DNA from: Flavobacteriales bacterium UBA5081
GTDB lineage: Bacteria; Bacteroidota; Bacteroidia; Flavobacteriales_E; Vicingaceae
NCBI GenBank assembly: GCA_002415785.1
Contig: DIAJ01000015.1
Coordinates: 1-11,865 of the forward strand
Length of the DNA: 11,865 nt
Direction of reading: 5' to 3'
In this document: positions 5,587 through 11,865 of the stretch, in pieces
Position numbering within the stretch: the first letter of the stretch is position 1
How the letters are laid out: every line of letters starts with the position of its first letter
Notes under the pieces: model-generated
Told to the model about the DNA's origin: nothing
Seen by the model: the letters and a program-made list of their open reading frames with translations, nothing else
Databases searched by the model: none
Made by a program: the position numbers and the translations under genes

Positions 5587-6123
5587 TTAATTTTCGCTGT
5601 TGTCTTTCAAATTTAATAATGCAGCCCAACGTGGGTCTGTATGTTCTGTGTCTTCTTTTTTATTTTTTATGCTCAGTTCTTTTAACTTAGCTATCACTTC
5701 TTGGTTGCAATCTTCTTCCTTCTCATGTTCAATTTTAGTTGGCAAAAGTAAGTGAATATAATCATATACTTCCTTACTGATGTTTAGCTCATATGCACCT
5801 ACCGGAATAATTTTTATTTCATCGGTTTGCTCAAACTCTTCATCGCCAAACTTTACAATTAACTCCTCATCACCTTCAACATCAATATCAATCTCCTCAG
5901 TACAACGGTCACAAGTGGTATGAACGGTACCTTTCATTGAAATGTTTAATTGCAACATGTTTTTCTTCTTCAAAAAATCAACATCTATATGCACTTCTGC
6001 ATTTTCGATAATTGAATTTTCAAATTGCTCAAAGAACGTTGAATCTACATCAAAATCAAACTGATGCAAACCTTCTTTTAATCCACTGAAAGGAATAATC
6101 AACTGCTGTTTCATTTTCTTCAT
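5587..6123 (-). CDS. DUF177 / YceD family protein
   Basis: YceD proteins are encoded immediately before rpmF across bacteria and have been linked to 23S rRNA or ribosome assembly; the exact role is not settled. With the start at 6123 the product has 178 residues. It includes the motif CDRCTEEIDIDVEGDEELIV, the two-cysteine core of the family, and a C-terminal region ending HTDPRWAALLNLKD that is typical of the family (the DPRWAAL motif). A longer reading to 6159 begins inside a candidate -7 box (6157-6164) and is therefore unlikely. Methionine at 6114 is another possible start. The gene follows pdxA after about 70 bases and lies six bases before rpmF. Confidence 0.9.
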   Translation of the reverse strand: MKKMKQQLIIPFSGLKEGLHQFDFDVDSTFFEQFENSIIENAEVHIDVDFLKKKNMLQLNISMKGTVHTTCDRCTEEIDIDVEGDEELIVKFGDEEFEQTDEIKIIPVGAYELNISKEVYDYIHLLLPTKIEHEKEEDCNQEVIAKLKELSIKNKKEDTEHTDPRWAALLNLKDNSEN

Positions 6124-6156
6124 CTCAATAAATCCTTTCGCCTCAAAGAAAGGGGG

Positions 6157-6164
6157 CAAATTTA
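6157..6164 (-). promoter_or_regulatory. candidate -7 box of the DUF177-rpmF unit
   Basis: On the minus strand it reads TAAATTTG, a full match to TAnnTTTG, located between pdxA and DUF177. Transcription would begin near 6150, leaving a leader of about 27 bases before the ATG at 6123 and excluding the ATG at 6159. No good TTG at -33 was found, so the call is tentative. Confidence 0.4.
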
Positions 6165-6193
6165 ATAAAATAAAATGAAGGGACGAAGATTGC

Positions 6194-7246
6194 TTATTTT
6201 TTATTTTCTTCTAAAGCATCCGCTTTCAATTCTTCGTTTAGTTTTCGCTGCTTTACAATGTCAATTGCCTTGTACATTGCATTTCTAAGCGAACCTTCAT
6301 CTGCTGTTCCTTCACCGGCAATTTCAAATGCCGTTCCATGATCCGGAGAGGTTCTTACTATGCTTAAACCTGCTGTAAAATTTACTCCTTCGCCAAAAGA
6401 AAATTGCTTGGCGGGAATCAATCCTTGATCGTGATACATGGCAATTACTCCATCAAAATCTTTGTGTTTTGATGAACCGAAGAAACCATCAGCAGGATAA
6501 GGGCCAAGTGCTAAAATTTCAATACTCTTGGCTTGTTTTATGGCGGGCTCAATAATTTCAATTTCCTCTTTGCCCAACAAACCATTGTCGCCGGCATGAG
6601 GATTTAGGCCCATTACCGCAATTTTAGGTTTGCGAATCCCAAAATCCTCTTTTAAAGACTTATTGAGAAGCGTAATTTTTTTCAAAATTAAATCGGTGTT
6701 TAGCTGATTAGCAACCTCCTTTAGAGGGATGTGTCCGGTAACTACCCCAATTCTTGCTTCTTCACTTAACATAAGCATTAAAACATCCTCTGCTTCGTCA
6801 ATTTTTTGTAAAAACTCGGTATGTCCCGGAAAGTCAAAGTCTGCCGACTGGATTACTTTTTTATTGATTGGCGCAGTAACCATAGCGTCAATATTCCCGG
6901 CCTTTACATCATCTGCCAATGCTTTCAATGACTTATAGGCATAGCTTCCGGAAGTTGGATCAGCTTCTCCGGCATTAATGTTTACTTCTTCCTCCCAAAC
7001 ATTAAGTACATTCACTTTACTGCTTTTTACCTTGTCAAGACTGTCGATGTAGTTTATATTAAGGTTTTTTAGGTTAAAAGCCTTCGCATAGTAATTCGTT
7101 AATCTGCGAGAACCATAAATAATAGGAGTACATAATTCGCAAATGCGATTGTCTTCTAAAGTTTTTAGAATAATCTCCATGCCAATACCATTGAGGTCGC
7201 CTACGGAAAAACCAATTTTAACTTTTGAACTTTTTTTTGCTGCCAT
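6194..7246 (-). CDS. pdxA: 4-hydroxythreonine-4-phosphate dehydrogenase
   Basis: PdxA oxidises 4-phosphohydroxy-L-threonine in the DXP-dependent route to pyridoxal 5'-phosphate, using NAD and a divalent metal. The 350 residues include the N-terminal GDLNGIGMEIILKT (17-30), GHTEFL with H142, and the three metal histidines H172 (VVTGHIPL), H217 (NPHAGDNG) and H272 (MYHDQGLIP). The C-terminal signature is RTSPDHGTAFEIAG (298-311). GDLNG in place of the proteobacterial GDPAG is what I expect in this phylum. The start at 7246 follows a good divergent promoter by about 80 bases. It leads the minus-strand block, possibly with some read-through into DUF177. Family and function are secure; related PdxA2-type dehydrogenases are a weaker alternative. 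Confidence 0.95.
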   Translation of the reverse strand: MAAKKSSKVKIGFSVGDLNGIGMEIILKTLEDNRICELCTPIIYGSRRLTNYYAKAFNLKNLNINYIDSLDKVKSSKVNVLNVWEEEVNINAGEADPTSGSYAYKSLKALADDVKAGNIDAMVTAPINKKVIQSADFDFPGHTEFLQKIDEAEDVLMLMLSEEARIGVVTGHIPLKEVANQLNTDLILKKITLLNKSLKEDFGIRKPKIAVMGLNPHAGDNGLLGKEEIEIIEPAIKQAKSIEILALGPYPADGFFGSSKHKDFDGVIAMYHDQGLIPAKQFSFGEGVNFTAGLSIVRTSPDHGTAFEIAGEGTADEGSLRNAMYKAIDIVKQRKLNEELKADALEENKK

Positions 7247-7324
7247 ACTTCTAAATATCTATTGGTACAGAACAAGCTAAACTTCTATCTGTTTACTTAT
7301 CAAGCAAGCTTATTTGCGTAATTT

Positions 7325-7332
7325 TACATTTG
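7325..7332 (+). promoter_or_regulatory. candidate -7 box of mqnC
   Basis: TACATTTG is a full TAnnTTTG match, 56 bases before the mqnC start codon. No clear TTG lies at the usual -33 distance (a TTTG at 7313-7316 is too close). It abuts the opposing box at 7333-7340, and the two form the palindrome ATTTGCAAAT (7328-7337) with TA at both outer ends. Confidence 0.45.
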
Positions 7333-7360
7333 CAAATCTAACACAATTTGAAGCGTTCAA
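7333..7360 (-). promoter_or_regulatory. promoter of pdxA
   Basis: On the minus strand TTG (7360-7358) is followed after 17 bases by TAGATTTG (7340-7333), a good TTG-N17-23-TAnnTTTG promoter. Transcription would begin near 7326 and give a leader of about 80 bases. Because the opposing mqnC box abuts it, the two polymerases could not occupy the site together. Confidence 0.55.
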
Positions 7361-7387
7361 ATTAGTTATCATTAAAATAGATTTCCA

Positions 7388-8512
7388 TTGAATACAGAAG
7401 ACTTATTAGCGAAAGGATTACGACAAGAATTTTTAACTGCCGAAGAAGGTCAGTTTTTGTTCGAAAATGCTGCCACAACAGATTTAGCTTGGGTAGCCAA
7501 TGAAATTAAGAAGAGTAAGAAAGGCGAAGAAGTGGTCACTTGGATTATTGACAGGAATGCCAATACTACCAATGTGTGTATTGCCAATTGCAAATTTTGC
7601 AACTTCTTTAGAGTTCCCGGACACGAGGAAGCTTACATTACTACAATCGAGCAATACAAACAAAAAATCGATGAAATGATGCGCTACGGTGGAGAGCAAC
7701 TTTTGCTTCAAGGCGGCCATCATCCTGAACTGGGTTTGCAATACTATTGTGATTTGTTTAGTGAACTAAAATCGCTTTACCCTAATTTAAAACTCCATGC
7801 TTTAGGGCCACCTGAAATTGCACACATCTGTAAGTTAGAAGGAAAGTCGCACACTGAAGTACTTTCAGCTTTAAAAGAATCCGGTTTAGACAGCTTGCCG
7901 GGTGCAGGTGCCGAAATTTTAAATGATCGAGTTCGACGTTTAATTTCAAAAGGAAAGTGTACCGGTCAAGAATGGTTAGATGTAATGCGTGCTGCACACC
8001 AATTGAACATAACCACATCGGCAACCATGATGTTTGGTCATATTGAAACCTTGGAAGAGCGTTTTGAACACTTGGTTTGGTTAAGAGATGTACAAAGTGA
8101 AAAGCCAAAAGATTCAAAAGGATTCTTAGCTTTTATCCCATGGCCATTTCAAGATGACGGAACTTTATTGAAAAGAGTAAAAGGCATCAGCAACCAAGTG
8201 AGTGCCGACGAGTATATCCGAATGATAGCCATTTCGAGAATTATGCTTCCGAATATTGAAAACATTCAAGCCAGCTGGTTAACCGTAGGAAAAGAGGTTG
8301 CGCAAATTTGTTTGCATTCCGGCGCGAATGATATGGGCTCAATTATGATTGAAGAAAATGTAGTTTCTGTTGCTGGAGCTCCACATCGCTTTACCGCAGA
8401 AGGAATTCAAGAAGCGATTAAAGAGGCCGGCTTTACTCCTCAGCTCAGAACTCAAGAATATGAGTTTAGAGAACTACCAACTAATATTGAGCAACAAGTC
8501 ATCAATTATTAA
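7388..8512 (+). CDS. mqnC: cyclic dehypoxanthinyl futalosine synthase (radical SAM)
   Basis: MqnC is a radical SAM enzyme that cyclises dehypoxanthinyl futalosine in the futalosine pathway to menaquinone. The 374 residues hold the [4Fe-4S] motif CIANCKFC (C64, C68, C71), LLLQGGHHPELGL (104-116), GLDSLPGAGAEIL (165-177), TMMFGHIETLEERFEHL (212-228), FIPWPFQ (248-254), NIQASWLTVG and GANDMGSIMIEENVVSVAG. The last motif separates MqnC from aminofutalosine synthase MqnE. The start is TTG at 7388: an in-frame stop lies at 7373-7375 and the next in-frame ATG is far inside the conserved domain. The sequence from TTG (NTEDLLAKGLRQEFLTAEEG) matches the normal N-terminus. The next gene starts 15 bases downstream. 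The other mqn genes are not in the window. Confidence 0.93.
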   Translation: MNTEDLLAKGLRQEFLTAEEGQFLFENAATTDLAWVANEIKKSKKGEEVVTWIIDRNANTTNVCIANCKFCNFFRVPGHEEAYITTIEQYKQKIDEMMRYGGEQLLLQGGHHPELGLQYYCDLFSELKSLYPNLKLHALGPPEIAHICKLEGKSHTEVLSALKESGLDSLPGAGAEILNDRVRRLISKGKCTGQEWLDVMRAAHQLNITTSATMMFGHIETLEERFEHLVWLRDVQSEKPKDSKGFLAFIPWPFQDDGTLLKRVKGISNQVSADEYIRMIAISRIMLPNIENIQASWLTVGKEVAQICLHSGANDMGSIMIEENVVSVAGAPHRFTAEGIQEAIKEAGFTPQLRTQEYEFRELPTNIEQQVINY

Positions 8513-8527
8513 CGTCTAATTGGAAGC

Positions 8528-11158
8528 ATGCGAAAAATACTCTCCTTTTTGTTCTTATGGGGCATTGCCTTAATAGCACAAGCGACGCACAACCGCGCTG
8601 GAGAGATTACTTATCGCCACATTTCAGGACTTACTTATGAGTTTACGGTTACCATTTTTGCAGATGGAACCAGCCCTGCTATTGGAAGAAAAGACATAGA
8701 GGTAGACTGGGGAGATAATTTAGGAAGAGATTCCTTGATTGTAATTAGTGAAGATGATATAGAGCCCGACCGTTCTGTTATTAGAAGGATTTGGAGAGGA
8801 AACCATACTTTTCCCGGTCCCGGAACCTATTCAATTAGCATTTCAGATCCGAATAGAAATTCTGGAGTGGACAATATTTCTAATTCTGTAGGTGTTCCCT
8901 TTTATTTAGAAACAGAATTGAGAATTAGCCCTTTGGGGAGTTTTAAAAATAATTCCCCCCAGCTTTTAAATTATCCAATTGACGATGCCTGCGTAGGTCA
9001 GCCTTTTGTGCACAATCCCGGGGCTTTTGATCCGGATGGCGACTCATTGGCCTATGAAATTGCTAGAAGTAGAGGAATTGGAGGTACCATTGCGCCCGGC
9101 TTTTATTTTCCGGATAACATGAGTGTAGATCCAATTAGTGGTGATTTAAGCTGGACGAACCCTGATGAGCCGATGTTGGTAAATGTCGCAATACGCATTA
9201 AAGAATATAGAGATGGCGTTTATTTGGGCTCAATTTTAAGAGATATTCAAATTCAAGCTTTTCCAGGTTGCAACAACAGACCTCCAAATATTTTGAGCAG
9301 ACAAGAATACTGTATTGAAGCCGGACAAACCTTAATTGCTCCAATACAAGCCGTAGACCCTGAGTCCAATCAAAATGTTGCACTTTCCGTTACTGGAGCT
9401 CCTTTTGAATTCACGAATAGTCCTGCGACTTTTAATAACTCATCCGCTTCAAATCCAAATAATGTTTCCGTTTCATGGAATACGCTTTGTGAACATGTTC
9501 GCAAAGATTTTTACTCCATTAGTGTACGCGCAGAAGATAATGGAGGAAGCTTTGGTAGTGTTAATTTAACTTCCTATAAAGCGATTAGTATTGGCGTAAT
9601 TGCACCTGCACCGGATAACTTTACAGCTAATCCAATCCGAAATACCATTCAACTCAACTGGAGTAATGGTAATTGTAGTGAAGCTGAAGGATATGTTATC
9701 TATAGAAGAACAGACTCTTCCGGCTTTGTTCCCGACAGTTGTATGACCGGAGTTCCGGAAGGAATCGGCTATGAAGCCATTGGTCAAATTAACAATGTAA
9801 ATAATACAAGCTTTTTAGATGATAATGAAGGGGAAGGTTTAGTGCCAGGCAGAAAATACTGCTACTTAATTCATTCCTTTTTTGAGGATGGTGCCGAAAG
9901 CTATGCTTCTGTTGAAGTTTGTTCCGAAGTAGGGAAAGTAGTTCCGGTAATGACAAAGATTTCTATCGATTCTACCGACGCTGAAGAGGGCAGAATTCAA
10001 TTAACCTGGTCACCACCTGATACGATTAACCAACAAGATTTCTCTCCTCCTTATCGGTATTTGATTTATCAAAAAGAAGATCAAAATTACAATTTGATTG
10101 ATTCAACTTTAAGTATCAACGATACTACTTTATTACTGACCAATCAACAAACAGATAGTGTTCAACATCACTTTTTTGTTGAATTGTGGAGCTTAGGTAA
10201 CGGCAGAGTCAAAGCTGGAAGTTCGGCAAAGTCTTCTTCAGTCTTTTTGTCCTCTAATCCTACTGATGAAGAGATTGCCTTAAGTTGGAATTCTGATGTT
10301 GCTTGGCGTGAAGATACTTTTATTATTCACCGAAAAGGCCCAAGCGAAAATTTATTTAGTCCTATTGACACTGTTTTTTATAAAAACTTTTTAGATACCG
10401 GACTTACAAATGATTTAAAGTATTGCTATTACATTGAGTCAAGAGGAAGTTATAATTTGGGTTCTGTTCAAATGCCTTTAATAAACTTTTCACAAATAAT
10501 TTGTGTTGAGCCGATCGACAATATTCCTCCTTGCCCTCCGCCATTTAAAGTAGAGTCTGACTGCGACCAAGATGAGCTTAAGATTTTATGGGAAATGACA
10601 ATTGATGATTGCGAAGAGCAGTTTTTAGCATATCGAATTTTTTACTCTCCAACTTTAGATGGAGAATTAGAACAAATTGCTCAAGTTGATGGTCAAACTT
10701 TTGATTATGTACCGGATTTAGAAAAAAACTCGGGTTGTTATTCCATCGCTTCGCTTGACTCTGCAGGGAATCAAAGTGAACTGGCAGAGAAAGTTTGTAT
10801 TGATTATTGTCCATACTTTGAACTACCAAACATATTTACCCCCAATGGCGATGGAGTGAACGATTTATTTGAACCCATTCCACCAAACAACAATCCTACA
10901 ACTCCTAATTATAGAGATATTGATTCTATTGATTTAAAAATTTATAATCGTTGGCAGCAGCTGGTTTTTGAAACCGGTGATCCGGCAGTTAAATGGAATG
11001 GATTTCATCAATCAGAAGACAAAATGCTACAAGATGGTGTATACTATTATTATTGTATTGTTTATGAACGCAGTTTAAGTGGAGTTAAGCCAAGAACTAT
11101 TCGAGGTAATGTAACGCTTAGAGATGGAGATAAAAACTTTAATGGATCTTACAAATAA
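8528..11158 (+). CDS. secreted T9SS cargo protein with gliding-motility-associated (type B) C-terminal domain
   Basis: The 876-residue product starts with a signal peptide (MRKILSFLFLWGIALIAQA, cleavage about residue 19-20). The mature start THNRAGEITYRHISGLTYEF is a typical opening of large Bacteroidota surface proteins. Beta-sandwich regions follow: a PKD/cadherin-like part (about 21-355, with FDPDGDSLAYEI and AVDPESNQNV) and then about four fibronectin-III-like units (about 356-760, with repeated LNWS/LTWS/LSWN/ILWE strands and YCYLI/YCYYI/CYSI). The C-terminus (about 765-876: LPNIFTPNGDGVNDLFEP, DLKIYNRWQQLVFE, DGVYYYYCIVYE, RGNVTLR) is the CHU_C/TIGR04131-type domain that directs type IX secretion and surface display or release. 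No catalytic domain is seen, so an adhesin or structural role is likely, but the ligand is unknown. It lies between mqnC (15-base gap) and ribE (2-base gap). Confidence 0.9.
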   Translation: MRKILSFLFLWGIALIAQATHNRAGEITYRHISGLTYEFTVTIFADGTSPAIGRKDIEVDWGDNLGRDSLIVISEDDIEPDRSVIRRIWRGNHTFPGPGTYSISISDPNRNSGVDNISNSVGVPFYLETELRISPLGSFKNNSPQLLNYPIDDACVGQPFVHNPGAFDPDGDSLAYEIARSRGIGGTIAPGFYFPDNMSVDPISGDLSWTNPDEPMLVNVAIRIKEYRDGVYLGSILRDIQIQAFPGCNNRPPNILSRQEYCIEAGQTLIAPIQAVDPESNQNVALSVTGAPFEFTNSPATFNNSSASNPNNVSVSWNTLCEHVRKDFYSISVRAEDNGGSFGSVNLTSYKAISIGVIAPAPDNFTANPIRNTIQLNWSNGNCSEAEGYVIYRRTDSSGFVPDSCMTGVPEGIGYEAIGQINNVNNTSFLDDNEGEGLVPGRKYCYLIHSFFEDGAESYASVEVCSEVGKVVPVMTKISIDSTDAEEGRIQLTWSPPDTINQQDFSPPYRYLIYQKEDQNYNLIDSTLSINDTTLLLTNQQTDSVQHHFFVELWSLGNGRVKAGSSAKSSSVFLSSNPTDEEIALSWNSDVAWREDTFIIHRKGPSENLFSPIDTVFYKNFLDTGLTNDLKYCYYIESRGSYNLGSVQMPLINFSQIICVEPIDNIPPCPPPFKVESDCDQDELKILWEMTIDDCEEQFLAYRIFYSPTLDGELEQIAQVDGQTFDYVPDLEKNSGCYSIASLDSAGNQSELAEKVCIDYCPYFELPNIFTPNGDGVNDLFEPIPPNNNPTTPNYRDIDSIDLKIYNRWQQLVFETGDPAVKWNGFHQSEDKMLQDGVYYYYCIVYERSLSGVKPRTIRGNVTLRDGDKNFNGSYK

Positions 11159-11160
11159 AT

Positions 11161-11739
11161 ATGTTTACTGGAATAATTGAGGAAATTGCAAAAGTGAAGG
11201 AGTTAATAACTGAAGGTAGTAATTTGCGAATCGTTATGTCTTCAACTTTAAGCAGAGAGTTAAAGGTTGATCAAAGTGTTGCTCACAATGGAGTTTGCCT
11301 TACAGTTGAAAAAATTAATGGCGAGGACTATGAGGTTGTAGCAGTTAAAGAAACGCTAGATGTAAGCAACTTAGCGAAAGTTAAAGAGGGAGACTTGATG
11401 AACATTGAACGTTGCATGCAAATGAACGGTCGTTTAGATGGGCATATTGTTCAAGGTCATGTTGATGATGTTGCCAAAGTAAAACAGATTAAACAAGAAG
11501 ACGGTAGTTGGCTTTTTACTTTTGAATTGAATAAGCCCTCTAAATTAATTGTTGAGAAAGGATCCATTTGCGTGAATGGAGTTAGCCTAACTGCATTTCA
11601 AATAGATGACAACCACTTTACCGTGACAATTATTCCTTACACTTTTGAACACACTAATTTTCATCAGCTCAAGCTAAATGATGAAGTGAATATTGAATTT
11701 GATATAATAGGGAAGTACGTCGCTAGACTACATCAGTAG
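11161..11739 (+). CDS. ribE: riboflavin synthase, alpha subunit
   Basis: The enzyme dismutates two 6,7-dimethyl-8-ribityllumazine molecules to riboflavin and a pyrimidine, the last step of riboflavin synthesis. The 192 residues form the expected tandem of two lumazine-binding beta barrels. The first begins MFTGIIEEIAKVKEL and contains SVAHNGVCLTVE (39-50). The second begins near MNGRLDGHIVQGHVDDVAKV (88-107) and contains the matching SICVNGVSLTAF (135-146). The invariant MFTGI N-terminus fixes the start. It begins two bases after the stop of the T9SS protein, implying co-transcription. Length is normal and no defect is seen. The symbol ribE is used as in Bacillus nomenclature; Escherichia coli calls it ribC. 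Confidence 0.96.
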   Translation: MFTGIIEEIAKVKELITEGSNLRIVMSSTLSRELKVDQSVAHNGVCLTVEKINGEDYEVVAVKETLDVSNLAKVKEGDLMNIERCMQMNGRLDGHIVQGHVDDVAKVKQIKQEDGSWLFTFELNKPSKLIVEKGSICVNGVSLTAFQIDDNHFTVTIIPYTFEHTNFHQLKLNDEVNIEFDIIGKYVARLHQ

Positions 11740-11820
11740 TTATTTTATATGAATATCTGTTTATTTGCCCAAATTGATTAGTATATAATTGAGCTATTTT
11801 GTTTTCAATTTTCTGTCTTT

Positions 11821-11860
11821 ACTTTTTTCCATTCCCGATAGTTATCGGGATGAAAAAAGT
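11821..11860. terminator. 40-bp inverted repeat, probable terminator or REP-like palindrome
   Basis: The left arm starts ACTTTTTTCC and reaches TCCCGATA. After a 2-base centre the right arm TATCGGGAT-GAAAAAAGT returns, with two extra bases on the left arm. The GC stem CCCGATA/TATCGGG followed by an A or T run fits an intrinsic terminator usable from either side. It begins 81 bases after the ribE stop. The core resembles short palindromes that I recall as dispersed in Bacteroidota genomes, so it may be one member of a repeat family. Confidence 0.7.
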
Positions 11861-11865
11861 AAACA

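Noticed and set aside
6124..6159. 12-residue N-terminal extension of the DUF177 protein
   Set aside because: The upstream ATG lies inside a TAnnTTTG box, so the transcript would begin downstream of it.
7388..8512. Assignment as aminofutalosine synthase MqnE or as CofH
   Set aside because: The C-terminal GANDMGSIMIEENVVSVAG and TMMFGHIETLEERFEHL motifs are those of MqnC.
1..11865. CRISPR array, tRNA, rRNA, transposase or phage structural genes
   Set aside because: No regularly spaced repeats, cloverleaf-like genes, rRNA stretches or recognisable transposase or phage structural proteins were seen; the repeats are only two copies each.

Overview
The window reads as a chromosomal segment of a low-GC, gliding/T9SS-type Bacteroidota bacterium, most likely in or near Flavobacteriales. 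The evidence is a secreted protein with a gliding-motility-associated (type B) C-terminal sorting domain, a Bacteroidota-style L32 with a degenerate zinc ribbon, promoters of the TTG-N17-23-TAnnTTTG type, and the futalosine menaquinone enzyme MqnC. No rRNA, tRNA, CRISPR array, transposase or integrase gene is visible.

Left part (1-2070): an accessory region. About half of it is non-coding and holds diverged direct repeats (a 59-bp pair and a 40-bp pair) and two long imperfect palindromes (339-465 and 1359-1468) that fold like integron attC sites. Between and after them, all on the + strand, lie a toxin-first HigB/HigA-type toxin-antitoxin pair with its own promoter and a candidate operator, and an unrecognised two-TM membrane protein that has no ATG start. 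I read this as a small cassette array without a visible integrase (CALIN-like). That is an inference from structure. A gene fragment may enter on the minus strand at the extreme left edge.

Middle part (2101-7246, minus strand): the conserved core block pdxA - DUF177 (YceD) - rpmF - fabH - accB - accC. It links vitamin B6 synthesis, ribosomal protein L32 and initiation of fatty acid synthesis (malonyl-CoA production by AccBC, then the first condensation by FabH). A terminator hairpin after rpmF and candidate -7 boxes before DUF177 and accB suggest several transcription units. A perfect 34-bp palindrome separates accC from the accessory region.

Right part (7388-11739, plus strand): mqnC (menaquinone by the futalosine route), then an 876-aa T9SS cargo protein and ribE (riboflavin synthase), tightly packed and probably co-transcribed. 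mqnC and pdxA diverge from a short intergenic region in which two opposing -7 boxes abut and form a palindrome. The window ends in a long inverted repeat that could terminate ribE transcription.
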